Positions 55,529-64,000 of a DNA stretch of 64,000 nucleotides are shown here, piece by piece. Origin of the DNA: Nitrospinota bacterium (GTDB taxonomy: Bacteria > Nitrospinota_A > UBA7883 > JACRGQ01); contig JAOUMJ010000006.1 of assembly GCA_029881495.1 (NCBI GenBank), positions 1-64,000 on the forward strand, written 5' to 3'. The position numbers were made by a program, and so were the translations under genes. Positions within the stretch are counted from its first letter, which is position 1, and the number at the start of each line of letters is the position of its first letter. The notes under the pieces are model-generated. The model was not told the origin of the DNA. It did not search any database and saw nothing but the letters and a program-made list of their open reading frames with translations.

Positions 55529-56700
55529 AGCAACTTGAAAATCTCCTTGCAGCCAATCGCGAAACTCTTGTGCGGGAGTGGGCAAGACTTATGCAGGAAA
55601 GTTCCGCGTCATACGGAAGCCGACCGGTCAACGAACTTCTCGAAACATGCGGTCTCGCTTTCGATGCCTACTCATCGCACATCATGGAGCATGGAAGCGG
55701 AAAGCTGGACGACTTTATCGACTACATCGTTATCAAAAGGGTAACGGCGAAATTCTCGATAAGCGAGGTGCAGCATGCATTCAGCCTTTTCAGGACCATT
55801 ACGACACCGATAATATTATCGGAACTTGACGCAAAGCAGAGCCTCGCGGCGATAGAGGCAATCGACAGATCGGTAAACCACGCGATATTCTCATTCAGCG
55901 AAAAATACCAGAAGACGATCGACAACGAGATGCTGGAGATAAACCGCACGCTAACGCAAACAATGCAAAACCTGAAAAAGGAGAAGGATACGGCAACCAG
56001 AGCGAACCTTCTAAAGGATCAGTTCCTGGCAAACATTTCGCACGAACTCCTCACCCCTCTTACGAGCATAATCGGCTACAGCAAGATGATGATCGGCAAG
56101 ATGGATATCAACTCGATTTCACGTGACAAATTCAAGGTCATATACGACCAGGGGAAAATACTGCAACACCACATAAACACGCTCATTCTTTTTTCCCAGA
56201 TAAACTCGGGGCAGGCAAAGAGGAACAACGACTCGCTCGACCTGAAAGGATTGCTGGAAAAATGCATCAACGAGGCGCTTGGATTCCTTCCGCTTAATAA
56301 CTGTAAAGTGAATCTAGTCTGCCAGGGAACTCCGCACCTCATTACAGCCGACGGGGAAAAGCTCCGGTTCGCCATATATGAGCTCATATTCAACGCTATA
56401 AAATTCTCTCATCACGATTCGTGCGTGGACGTAATATGCAGTTATGAGCCCGACATTGTACGGATATCCGTAAAGGATATAGGAATAGGGATAAATACCG
56501 ATAATCTTGAAACCATTTTCTCCCCCTTTTTTCAGGTAGACGGATCGCTGACTCGCTGTTACGGAGGGAGCGGCCTTGGCCTTGCCATGATCCGGAAGGT
56601 CGCGGAGCTGCATCAAGGCTCGATTCATGTTGAAAGCACTCCCGGCAACGGGAGCCGGTTCACGCTGGAGATCCCTTTCGTTCCGCCCCGGCATCACTGA
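55522..56700 (+). CDS. RsbRD-type sensor histidine kinase
   Basis: 392 residues, GTG start. Residues 1-135 form an RsbRD/STAS-kinase style N-terminal domain (LVREWARLMQES, FDAYSSHIMEHG), followed by a coiled coil at 130-165. The H box is FLANISHELLTPLTSIIGYS with H174; the usual arginine after HEL is leucine. N box LIFNAIKFSHHDS, G1 DIGIGI and G2 GGSGLGLAM are present. No membrane segment, so it is cytoplasmic. No response regulator gene lies near, so the target is unknown. Confidence 0.88.
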   Translation: MLKQLENLLAANRETLVREWARLMQESSASYGSRPVNELLETCGLAFDAYSSHIMEHGSGKLDDFIDYIVIKRVTAKFSISEVQHAFSLFRTITTPIILSELDAKQSLAAIEAIDRSVNHAIFSFSEKYQKTIDNEMLEINRTLTQTMQNLKKEKDTATRANLLKDQFLANISHELLTPLTSIIGYSKMMIGKMDINSISRDKFKVIYDQGKILQHHINTLILFSQINSGQAKRNNDSLDLKGLLEKCINEALGFLPLNNCKVNLVCQGTPHLITADGEKLRFAIYELIFNAIKFSHHDSCVDVICSYEPDIVRISVKDIGIGINTDNLETIFSPFFQVDGSLTRCYGGSGLGLAMIRKVAELHQGSIHVESTPGNGSRFTLEIPFVPPRHH

Positions 56701-56788
56701 CCATCCGGCAGTACTTTTCCCTTGAGACATTCAAGGATGGGATGTAAATTGTATAGTTCAGTTTAGTAAAAATAGAAGGAGTAACTCA

Positions 56789-57700
56789 TTGGCAAAACAT
56801 GAGAAATTTGTAGAAGAGGGGAGCATGATCTTCCCTTATACACTAATAATATCGGGAGCGATTCTGTGCACAATCGCCTTGATCGAAAGCTATTTGCAGG
56901 TGACCAAGTCACCCATGACCCTGCTGGAAATAGCGCATCAATACGGAGTACTGGTTCAGTACAATCACGCGCTTGAGCCAAACCGCGGGATATGGCACCC
57001 TATCGCCTGGGTAGGCTCCACATTTTTCTGCCTGATGATGCTATATTCGGTAAGGAAGCATTTCTCATTCATGTACGGCTTAGGTCCCCTCCGCCACTGG
57101 CTGAACGTACATATGTGGCTCGGCATAGTCGCTACCGTATTCGTGACTACACACACAACCTATAAGATAGGCGGCCTCGTCTCTATCTCCTTCTGGTCGA
57201 TGATCCTCGTGGCGGGTAGCGGCGTGATAGGACGCTATATCTACATACAGATTCCGCGAGGCATATCCGGAAACGAGCTAAGGGTAGACGAGATAAAGGA
57301 GATAATGACCGAAATAAACCAGGAGATAGAGCAGTATGCGCTAGAGGACCAGAACATACTCCACTATTTCGAGCAGATATCCGGCCCGAAAAAGGATCCG
57401 GATATGTGGGTTGGAAAAGCTGTTTTCCTTATGATGGCCAACGATATCGGCAACTTCTGGAGGATGATGAAGATCAGGCGTGAACTCCGCCATAACGACA
57501 ATATTGACCACCACATCAGGAAAAGGCTGATAAAGCTCATTCATGAAAAAGGTGGGCTTGTCCGCTCCAGCAACTTTTTAGCCGCTTCGCAGAGCCTCCT
57601 GCACTATTGGCACGTGTTCCATAAGCCGTTCGCAATTATCATGTTCGTCATCATGTTCCTTCACATAGGCATATATTACCTATTCCGCGCTAACGCGTAA
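56789..57700 (+). CDS. Cytochrome b-like membrane protein of the electron-transfer locus
   Basis: 303 residues, TTG start with AGAAGGAG eight bases upstream. Hydrophobic segments are at about 13-33, 68-86, 107-126, 133-151 and 277-297. Histidines suited to b-haems are in LNVHMWLG, VTTHTTYK, HYWHVFHKPF and MFLHIGIYY; a helical cytoplasmic region separates the fourth and fifth helices. It precedes the FeS-flavoprotein by 12 bases. I infer a quinone/haem b subunit moving electrons across the inner membrane; the family is not named. Confidence 0.65.
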   Translation: MAKHEKFVEEGSMIFPYTLIISGAILCTIALIESYLQVTKSPMTLLEIAHQYGVLVQYNHALEPNRGIWHPIAWVGSTFFCLMMLYSVRKHFSFMYGLGPLRHWLNVHMWLGIVATVFVTTHTTYKIGGLVSISFWSMILVAGSGVIGRYIYIQIPRGISGNELRVDEIKEIMTEINQEIEQYALEDQNILHYFEQISGPKKDPDMWVGKAVFLMMANDIGNFWRMMKIRRELRHNDNIDHHIRKRLIKLIHEKGGLVRSSNFLAASQSLLHYWHVFHKPFAIIMFVIMFLHIGIYYLFRANA

Positions 57701-57712
57701 GGGCAGGCGAAA

Positions 57713-59053
57713 ATGGACAACATACCAAAGATCCTCATCGACAACATCGTCCCGCTTACCGGGGCGGTCATGGTCATTCTATTCGTCCTCCCCTACATTT
57801 GGATGCACAACAGACATTCCAAAAAGGTGAAAGGGAGGCAGAAGGAGGCGGAGAACTTCGGCCTGCGCGAGCCTGTTAGCCTTCATCCGAAGGTGAACAG
57901 GGATATCTGCATCGGAAGCGGCGCCTGCATCAAGGCCTGCCCGGAGAAGGAGATCCTCGGCACCATCCACGGGAAGGCAGAGACGGTATTCGCATCCCGG
58001 TGCGTCGGCCACGGCGCTTGCGCGCGAGCCTGCCCTGTCGGCGCCATCGAACTGGTGTTCGGCACCGAGAAGCGCGGTGTCGACATCCCTCAGGTCTTTC
58101 CGAATTTTGAAACGAACGTCCCCCGCATATTCATAGCCGGAGAGCTCGGCGGAATGGGGCTTATCAGGAACGCCATGCTCCAGGGGCAGGAAGCCGTCCA
58201 GTACATCGCCGAGGACCTAAAGGAGTTGGGCTCTTCGAAGAAGCCCGATGTTTACGACCTGATAATCGTAGGGGCCGGTCCGGCTGGCCTGGCGGCATCT
58301 CTTCAGGCGAAGGCTTCAAATCTCAAATACATAACCCTGGATCAGGAATCCTCATTTGGTGGAGCGATACTCTCCTACCCCCGCGCAAAGATCGTTATGA
58401 CAAGCTCGGTCAAGGTTCCTTTATACGGGAACGTCAAGCTGAAAGAGATGTCGAAAGAATCGCTTCTTGATGTATGGAATGATATCGTCGACAAAACCGG
58501 AATAGTCGTTGATGGCGGAGAGAAAGTTGAAGAGGCAAAATCCGCGGACGGGAATTTCATCGTAAAGACGAACAAGCGGACGCTTAAAACGAGATTTCTG
58601 CTCCTGAGCATCGGCAGAAGAGGCTCCCCTAGAAAACTCGGAGTTCCCGGCGAAAAACTGCCGAAGGTGATGTACCGCCTCTTGGAGCCGGAAAAATATC
58701 AGAACAACAAGATTATTGTTGTGGGAGGGGGCGACTCCGCTGTTGAGGCGGCAGTAGCGCTCGGCTCGCAATTGGGCAACCAGGTAGACCTCTCCTACCG
58801 CAAGGAGAGCTTCGCGAGGATCAAGGAGGGGAACAGAACCCGCCTTAACGAAGCGGTCAAAACCGGCAAGGTAAAACTTGTCATGTCGTCCAACGTTATT
58901 GAGATAAAGAAAGAATCTGTCGTTTTGGAACAGGGGGGTAAAACTTCCGAACTGCCGAACGACTATGTTTTCGTATTTGCCGGAGGCGAACTCCCAAACG
59001 ACTTCCTCCGCAAGGTTGGCATCGAAATAGAAACGAAGTTCGGCACGCGGTAG
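57713..59053 (+). CDS. Membrane-anchored FeS-flavoprotein (ferredoxin plus pyridine nucleotide-disulfide oxidoreductase-like)
   Basis: 446 residues. One N-terminal membrane helix (12-30) is followed by two ferredoxin motifs: CIGSGACIKACP and CVGHGACARACP. Each is C-x5-C-x3-CP, so the second cysteine of the usual CxxCxxC is Ser or His. An FAD-binding VGAGPAGLAASLQA and an NAD(P)-binding VVGGGDSAVEAAVAL follow; no redox-active CxxC is seen. ATG at 57713. Likely oxidises NAD(P)H or a ferredoxin and passes electrons to its cytochrome b-like partner. Confidence 0.85.
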   Translation: MDNIPKILIDNIVPLTGAVMVILFVLPYIWMHNRHSKKVKGRQKEAENFGLREPVSLHPKVNRDICIGSGACIKACPEKEILGTIHGKAETVFASRCVGHGACARACPVGAIELVFGTEKRGVDIPQVFPNFETNVPRIFIAGELGGMGLIRNAMLQGQEAVQYIAEDLKELGSSKKPDVYDLIIVGAGPAGLAASLQAKASNLKYITLDQESSFGGAILSYPRAKIVMTSSVKVPLYGNVKLKEMSKESLLDVWNDIVDKTGIVVDGGEKVEEAKSADGNFIVKTNKRTLKTRFLLLSIGRRGSPRKLGVPGEKLPKVMYRLLEPEKYQNNKIIVVGGGDSAVEAAVALGSQLGNQVDLSYRKESFARIKEGNRTRLNEAVKTGKVKLVMSSNVIEIKKESVVLEQGGKTSELPNDYVFVFAGGELPNDFLRKVGIEIETKFGTR

Positions 59054-59069
59054 TTTATTGCCTTACACC

Positions 59070-59100
59070 CAGCCCTGCCAGCGCGGGGCTGAACCTTTTT
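59070..59100 (+). terminator. Rho-independent terminator after the FeS-flavoprotein gene
   Basis: CAGCCC and GGGCTG (59086-59091) form a 6-bp stem around a 10-base loop, followed by AACC and five T bases. It lies 17 bases after the TAG at 59051-59053, between the two convergent operons; the minus-strand gene ends at 59128. Confidence 0.55.
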
Positions 59101-59127
59101 CGAAATCCTGAGCCCGCTGCTTTACTA

Positions 59128-60384
59128 TCAGAAGCGGTAGCCGATGAGGGCGAAGACGGATGACGACCTCCACTCGTTATCGGCCTGAGCGATAAAGACT
59201 GAGTCTACGTCAAGATATTTCTCTTCCGATATCTCATAGCTGACTGAGCCGTAAAAACTTTTCCCTTTGTACCAGTTCAGCGAGCCTCCGTACATCGTCT
59301 GCCTTAGCTTGTTCGAGGCCTTGTCCTGGCTATTTTCCATGACCGTAGCGTTCACCTCGGCGCTTATGTTGGTCGATATGTCCGCGCCGAGAGAGGTGCG
59401 GTATGTGTTCGACTGCGAGGTGAAGTAGTTAATATCGTTATATGAAAAATCGAAAAAGAGATATCTGAACAGCCCGCTCTTCCTTAGACCGAGGGTATAC
59501 ATCTCCGCCGACTTGTTATCGCTCTCCCTTGTGCGGTGGTCGTACCTTGCATAAAGGTTCGTCCCCCTGCTGATATTCAGTGTTCCGTTCACTCTGTATG
59601 ATTTCTGCAGTTCGCGATTTATATCGTAATCCATCGATTCGTACAGCTGTACCGCCCTGTACTGGTAGTATGTAAATCCGAGTCTTGCCACTCGGCCTAT
59701 CCTGTAGCCGACCGTTGCAAGAAGATGCGTCAGATCGAAACCGCCATCCAGCACGTTGTGATCCCCTCTTCCCGATGCGTATACGTTCAGTTTGTCGTTA
59801 ATGCGCCAGTCATAGTTTGTGAACATGAAAGAGGAATCTTCTTTACCATTATAAATGGAAGAAGCGTATCCCCCCGAGATACCGTACTTTTTCTCCCTCT
59901 TGAAACCAAATAGGCCATACGTCACGAACTCCGACGACAGGCGATCAATGTGCGGGTCGGGCTGTGTGCCGCCGAACATGCCGAAGCCTGATAGCTCCCC
60001 CGTATAATGTTTCAGCGACACTCCGTCGATACCCGCGCCGGGAACATCCGCCACATAATGCCTCCCCAAAACAAGGTCTGTGTTCCAGAACCCTTTCTGA
60101 ATTTCAAGGTTTGCATCCCTGATCCTTGTTTCGGGGATGTTCTCGTTCAGATCGCTTTCGCCCGTTCCCCTCGTTCTCGCGTCAAGGTTGATGAACTTGT
60201 TCTCCCCCATGAACTCAGACGCAGTGAGCTTCACCCGCGTATCCCAATAGTTGTACTTGTAGGCGGACGAATCGTCTTTCAGCTCGAAGAACGAGGCGGA
60301 GAGGTTTCCGGTGACTTTCGCATGGGCAGGCCAAGCCTGTACCAGAGAGAGGAGAATGGCCGCAATAACAAATATTTTTTTCAT
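59128..60384 (-). CDS. Outer-membrane beta-barrel protein of the cytochrome locus
   Basis: The start is ATG 60384, which overlaps the cytochrome TGA (TGATG), so it is translated by coupling; a GTG/ATG reading to 60396 adds four residues. 418 residues with a signal peptide (MKKIFVIAAILLSLVQAWPAHA). The mature part alternates beta-strands rich in Tyr, Arg and Phe, ending in the aromatic residue of GYRF, the outer-membrane insertion signal. It resembles the porins that host cytochromes in extracellular electron transfer; the partner is the 42-haem protein. Confidence 0.8.
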   Translation of the reverse strand: MKKIFVIAAILLSLVQAWPAHAKVTGNLSASFFELKDDSSAYKYNYWDTRVKLTASEFMGENKFINLDARTRGTGESDLNENIPETRIRDANLEIQKGFWNTDLVLGRHYVADVPGAGIDGVSLKHYTGELSGFGMFGGTQPDPHIDRLSSEFVTYGLFGFKREKKYGISGGYASSIYNGKEDSSFMFTNYDWRINDKLNVYASGRGDHNVLDGGFDLTHLLATVGYRIGRVARLGFTYYQYRAVQLYESMDYDINRELQKSYRVNGTLNISRGTNLYARYDHRTRESDNKSAEMYTLGLRKSGLFRYLFFDFSYNDINYFTSQSNTYRTSLGADISTNISAEVNATVMENSQDKASNKLRQTMYGGSLNWYKGKSFYGSVSYEISEEKYLDVDSVFIAQADNEWRSSSVFALIGYRF

Positions 60385-63300
60385 CAGTCGTCGCAAACTC
60401 CACCGTGAAGGTCTCGCCCGTCGTCAAAATTCCTGTCCGTAACCTTGTGGCAGTCGGCGCACCAGGCGGGATCGCACCGCGGCTGGCCATTGTGTTCATG
60501 GAGGAAGTTCGTATCTTTCCTGGTCATCGCTGGATGGTTATGGCAGTCTTCGCACTGCTGTTCTAGTGTTGCGCCGGGGAACTTCAATTCGCTAGAACTT
60601 ATCAAATGGCACCGGTCACATTGGTCTTCCAATGGCACGTGGCGGCCATTGAATGTCATAGTGGTATGGCCGTAAGACGCCGGTAGCCAGCCAGATGTCT
60701 TGTGGCAAACACCGCATTCAAGATTTGTCGGGTCTGCATGCCCCAACGTGGTTGTGCTGTTGTATTCGTCCATATGGCAATCCTTGCAGATCCTTTCAAA
60801 CGTTGCCCCGGTGAACTTGGCGAGAAGATTGACGGACGCGGCCTGATGGCATTTCAGACAATCAGACTTCGCCGTCAAATGTTTTCCGGAGAATGTCATT
60901 TGAGCATGTACGTAGCCGATGGCAGTCCATGTCATCGCAGTCGTGGGATGGCACGACGCACATGTGGTGATCGCATCCGTGGCGGCATGCCCAACCTTTG
61001 AGTTATCCGACGCCGCCTCGTTATATTCGGTCAAATGGCATATGTTGCAGTCCGTAGCAAGCTCCGCGGTCAGATATATGTCGAGCAGATCGGACGATTT
61101 TGGTTTGTGACACTTATCACATGTGTCTTTTATCGGTTTGTGCGGTCCCAAAAATGTCATTGTGTTGTGACCGTAAGACGCCGGTTTCCATTGACCAAGC
61201 GTAAGGTGACACTTCATACATTGAACCGTTTCGTCCACAACGGAATGGGCGACCAGAGCAATATCCGTGTTTGCCGCAGTGAACTCGGGCTGGTGGCAAT
61301 ACTCGCATTCGGTCTCCATCGTTGCGCCTGTGAATTTGGCGAGGAGCACTAATGAGGTTTTTTCATGGCATTTTACACAGTCCTGCTCAATCGGCTTGTG
61401 ACCATTTGAGAAGGTCATCGCGATATGCCTATAGCTTATCTGTTCCCAAGTCATGGAACCTATCCCGTGACACTGACTGCAGTCTGTCGCCGCGTTTGCG
61501 ACCTGATGGCCAATAGTCGAATTATCCGATTTTGCCGCATTGTAATCCTCTGTGTGGCAGAGGTTGCAATCGGTCGGGGCCTCAGCGCCGGGCCAAAGCA
61601 CAGCCCAATTCGCCGTGTTATGACACTTTTCGCACTCTTTTTTTAGAATCCTGTGGGCACCGTTAAACGACCAGATCTCATGCGCGTGATCAGTTGCCGG
61701 AACAAACGAATAAACCTTGTGACAATCCTGACAATCGGTGCGCGACAGCGAGTGGAACATAGTCAGCTTCGGATCGAGGAACTCCTTGGCGTGACACTGC
61801 AGGCAGTCAACGGGGACATCCCTGTAAATACGGTTCTGATGGCAGTCACTGCACTTGGCGATCCTGTGCCTCCCTTCAAGACGGAAGCCGGTATTGTTAT
61901 GCGAGAAGAGTTCCGGCAGCCAGCTTTTTGCGGAATGGCAATCACCGCAATCGGTGCCGAACTGCCTGAAGTGCGGATCGGTATGACAGTACGTGCAATC
62001 GGAACCGGTGAGGCCGTCATATCTCCCTTTGACCTTGTGACACTCGGCACAACGGGCCTGTGCATGTGAGTATTTAAGCGAGAATCCGGTCATGTCGTGG
62101 AAATAGCTCTCCGGCTGCCAGTTGTAACTGTTATGACACTCTTCGCATTTTTGGCCAAACTCCCCTTTATGCTTGTCGTCCTTTTTATGACAGGCATAAC
62201 ATGTGGTCTCAAGGGGTTTCCAGACCGTCTGCTCGTTTTTCTTCATATGGCATTTTTCGCACTTGGTCTCCGCGTGTTTCCCTATAAGTGAGTATTTGCT
62301 GTCCCTGTTATGCTGGAACTTAAGCTCCTTCCACCCCTTTGCGGTATGGCAATCGTCGCACTTTTTATCCTTGAACTGGTCACCATGCGTGAAGGCCCCC
62401 TTCTCTTTCGTGTCGTGGCAGCCTTTGTTGTTGCACTCCTTTGTGTCTATCGGTTTGTAGTGAGGCTTTGTGGTTGCAGGATCGATAAGGTGGCATTTTT
62501 CGCATTTAACCTCGGCGTGCTTCCCTTCCAGCTTGTACCCCTTGTATTTGGGATTGTCATGCTTGAATGTCGGCTCCTTCCACGCCTTGGTGGTGTGACA
62601 ATCATCGCACCTCTGCCCCTTGAACTGCTCGCCGTGCGTAAGACCGCCGCGCTCCTTGGTATCGTGGCATTCTGCCGAATTACACGTCTTTGTGTCGAAC
62701 GGTTTAAATCGGGCCTGTTTTGTTGTCGGATCCGGCCTGTGGCATTTTTCGCATTTCAGTTCCGCATGCTTCCCATCCAGTTTGTACCCTTTGTACTTGG
62801 GATCCTCATGCTTGAACAGCGTCTCTTTCCACGCCTTGACCGTGTGACAGTTTTCGCACTTCTGCCCCTTGAACTGCTCGCCGTGGGTAAGGCCGCCGCG
62901 CTCCCTGGTGTCATGGCAATTTGGGGTGTTACATGTGCTTGTATCAAACGGTTTAAAGAGAACCTCCTTCGTGCCGGGGTCGGCCCTGTGGCATTTTTCA
63001 CATTTAACCTCGGCGTGCTTCCCTTCCAGCTTGTACCCTTTGTACTTTGAGTCCTCATGCTTGAATTCCGACGGTTTCCAGCCGTTGACGGTATGACACT
63101 CTTCGCACTTTCTCCCCTTGAACTGCTCGCCATGGGTGAAGAACCCGCGTTCCTTCGTGTCGTGACAGCCGGGAGCTGTGCAGGTATCGTACTTCTCGAC
63201 GGTGAATATCCCCTTGTCCTTCTGCGGATGACAAGTCTCGCATTTTGCCTTCAGGTGTTTGCCACGTAATGGATATTTTGTCTTGTCGTGATTAAAGAGC

Positions 63301-63890
63301 GTTTCCTTCCAGTCCTTTTCGGTATGGCAAGTCTCGCACTCCTTGCCGAGTTTGCCTTTATGTTTATCGTCTTTTTCATGGCAGGCAAAACAGGTTGTTT
63401 GAAGGCCAAGAAAACTTCTTACCCCTTTTTTTGTTTTGGCTGTATGGCATTTCTCACAATCAACCTTTTCGTGCTTGAAGAGAAGCTTGTAGCCGGTGGC
63501 GTTATGGTCGAATTTTTTCTGATCCCACTCTATAAGGGTAAATGCCGTCCCCTTATGGTCGGGATGGCACTCTATACACTTTTTATCGCTGACGGTCGTA
63601 TGATATCCCTTGCGCGCCTTGAGCCGCTCGTTGATATCCTTATGACAGTCCAAGCACCCTTCATTCGGTATCCCCCCCCTTAGAGCATGACATTTTGTGC
63701 AGTTTGTCAGCCCCTCCACCTCATCATGAAGGTAAGAGAGGTCGCCCGGGGAGATCAATGTACCGAGTGATTCGGCATTCGCGAGCGATGGGAAAGCGAA
63801 AATCGCCAGCAACAAGGAAATTATCACCATGAATTTCGGCAAGGCAGGTATTAAAGCCTTTGATTCAAAGTCTTTCTTTATTATGCTCAA
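60384..63890 (-). CDS. Giant multihaem cytochrome c with 42 haem-binding motifs
   Basis: 1168 residues, TTG start at 63890 behind AGAGGA. Signal peptide about residues 19-39 (ending LANA). I count 42 haem sites: 38 CX2CH and 4 CX4CH. The CX4CH sites begin at residues 237, 320, 403 and 486, exactly 83 apart, each within an 83-residue unit with two CX2CH sites. C-terminal modules of about 75-80 residues repeat three CX2CH sites. No soluble redox enzyme domain is seen. It is probably periplasmic or surface-exposed and carries electrons over a long distance. Its TGA overlaps the barrel start. Confidence 0.93.
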   Translation of the reverse strand: MSIIKKDFESKALIPALPKFMVIISLLLAIFAFPSLANAESLGTLISPGDLSYLHDEVEGLTNCTKCHALRGGIPNEGCLDCHKDINERLKARKGYHTTVSDKKCIECHPDHKGTAFTLIEWDQKKFDHNATGYKLLFKHEKVDCEKCHTAKTKKGVRSFLGLQTTCFACHEKDDKHKGKLGKECETCHTEKDWKETLFNHDKTKYPLRGKHLKAKCETCHPQKDKGIFTVEKYDTCTAPGCHDTKERGFFTHGEQFKGRKCEECHTVNGWKPSEFKHEDSKYKGYKLEGKHAEVKCEKCHRADPGTKEVLFKPFDTSTCNTPNCHDTRERGGLTHGEQFKGQKCENCHTVKAWKETLFKHEDPKYKGYKLDGKHAELKCEKCHRPDPTTKQARFKPFDTKTCNSAECHDTKERGGLTHGEQFKGQRCDDCHTTKAWKEPTFKHDNPKYKGYKLEGKHAEVKCEKCHLIDPATTKPHYKPIDTKECNNKGCHDTKEKGAFTHGDQFKDKKCDDCHTAKGWKELKFQHNRDSKYSLIGKHAETKCEKCHMKKNEQTVWKPLETTCYACHKKDDKHKGEFGQKCEECHNSYNWQPESYFHDMTGFSLKYSHAQARCAECHKVKGRYDGLTGSDCTYCHTDPHFRQFGTDCGDCHSAKSWLPELFSHNNTGFRLEGRHRIAKCSDCHQNRIYRDVPVDCLQCHAKEFLDPKLTMFHSLSRTDCQDCHKVYSFVPATDHAHEIWSFNGAHRILKKECEKCHNTANWAVLWPGAEAPTDCNLCHTEDYNAAKSDNSTIGHQVANAATDCSQCHGIGSMTWEQISYRHIAMTFSNGHKPIEQDCVKCHEKTSLVLLAKFTGATMETECEYCHQPEFTAANTDIALVAHSVVDETVQCMKCHLTLGQWKPASYGHNTMTFLGPHKPIKDTCDKCHKPKSSDLLDIYLTAELATDCNICHLTEYNEAASDNSKVGHAATDAITTCASCHPTTAMTWTAIGYVHAQMTFSGKHLTAKSDCLKCHQAASVNLLAKFTGATFERICKDCHMDEYNSTTTLGHADPTNLECGVCHKTSGWLPASYGHTTMTFNGRHVPLEDQCDRCHLISSSELKFPGATLEQQCEDCHNHPAMTRKDTNFLHEHNGQPRCDPAWCADCHKVTDRNFDDGRDLHGGVCDD

Positions 63891-64000
63891 TTTTTCCTCT
63901 GCTTATGCGTGACTTACCAAGCGGAGCAAGGATTGATTCGCTTCAATCCCGAATCTGTCTCCGTATATCTCAATAAAGGCTCAAATTAATTTATTCTAAC

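Noticed and set aside
62097-63269. Plus-strand hydrophobic frames opposite the cytochrome repeats
   Set aside because: They mirror the cytochrome repeat on the other strand; the minus-strand frame has 42 haem motifs and a signal peptide.

Overview
The window looks like one contiguous piece of chromosome from a free-living, motile, Gram-negative bacterium with a respiratory metabolism. The evidence is outer-membrane and periplasmic machinery (a beta-barrel protein and a giant c-type cytochrome), an aa3-type terminal oxidase with its haem A genes, the diaminopimelate route to lysine and peptidoglycan, a flagellin with its glycosylation genes, and O-antigen-type sugar-lipid genes. Base composition is intermediate, and TTG or GTG starts are frequent where the Shine-Dalgarno placement can be read. 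I cannot name the lineage. The mixture (multihaem cytochromes, TIGR03545/TIGR03546 pair, palindromic repeats of the 'GFKPA' type) would fit Desulfobacterota-, Nitrospirota- or Nitrospinota-like groups, but that is inference.

Layout. 1-3.3 kb is loosely packed: the 3' part of a membrane-anchored DUF362 gene, a phage-like NPGN-motif protein, a DUF4431-like lipoprotein/secreted protein, tRNA-Gly(GCC), and a decayed Rieske protein gene with three in-frame TGA codons. 3.5-8.3 kb holds a SulP transporter, a cyclic-nucleotide-binding protein, a secreted protein and leucyl aminopeptidase. 8.4-11.2 kb is a lysA-dapF pair bracketed by two copies of the same 45-bp-period repeat element. 11.4-15.5 kb is an efp-accB-accC-NSS transporter run, and dapA and a NUDIX gene diverge from it. 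17.5-21.7 kb is an envelope polysaccharide cluster (WecA/MraY-type transferase, GT2, O-antigen ligase/polymerase, TPR-like protein). 21.9-33.5 kb carries an endonuclease III-type glycosylase and then a long minus-strand run: coxC-coxB-coxA-ctaA-ctaB, an unusual haem-copper oxidase subunit I homologue, a 41-residue membrane peptide missed by length cut-offs, an ABC exporter, DUF420, miaB and a bifunctional nuclease.

33.7-42.1 kb holds an NCS2 purine permease, the TIGR03546-TIGR03545 pair and a housekeeping run ispF-gltX-cysS-rlmB. 42.2-53.6 kb is a flagellin glycosylation island: flagellin, a 225-residue protein of unknown function, a GT9 protein, a CgeB-like transferase, a Maf/MptE-like protein, and a 1408-residue fusion of two glycosyltransferases, a methyltransferase and TPRs. 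53.8-56.7 kb has FluC plus DUF190, then a tight LOG protein/zinc-ribbon/histidine kinase trio.

56.8-63.9 kb is the most striking part. Two convergent gene pairs meet at a terminator: a membrane cytochrome b-like protein with a membrane-anchored FeS-flavoprotein (plus strand), and a 1168-residue cytochrome with 42 CXnCH haem motifs translationally coupled to an outer-membrane beta-barrel (minus strand). Together they could form a path for electrons from the cytoplasm through the inner membrane and periplasm to the cell surface. The cytochrome contains exact 83-residue repeats, each with one CX4CH and two CX2CH sites.
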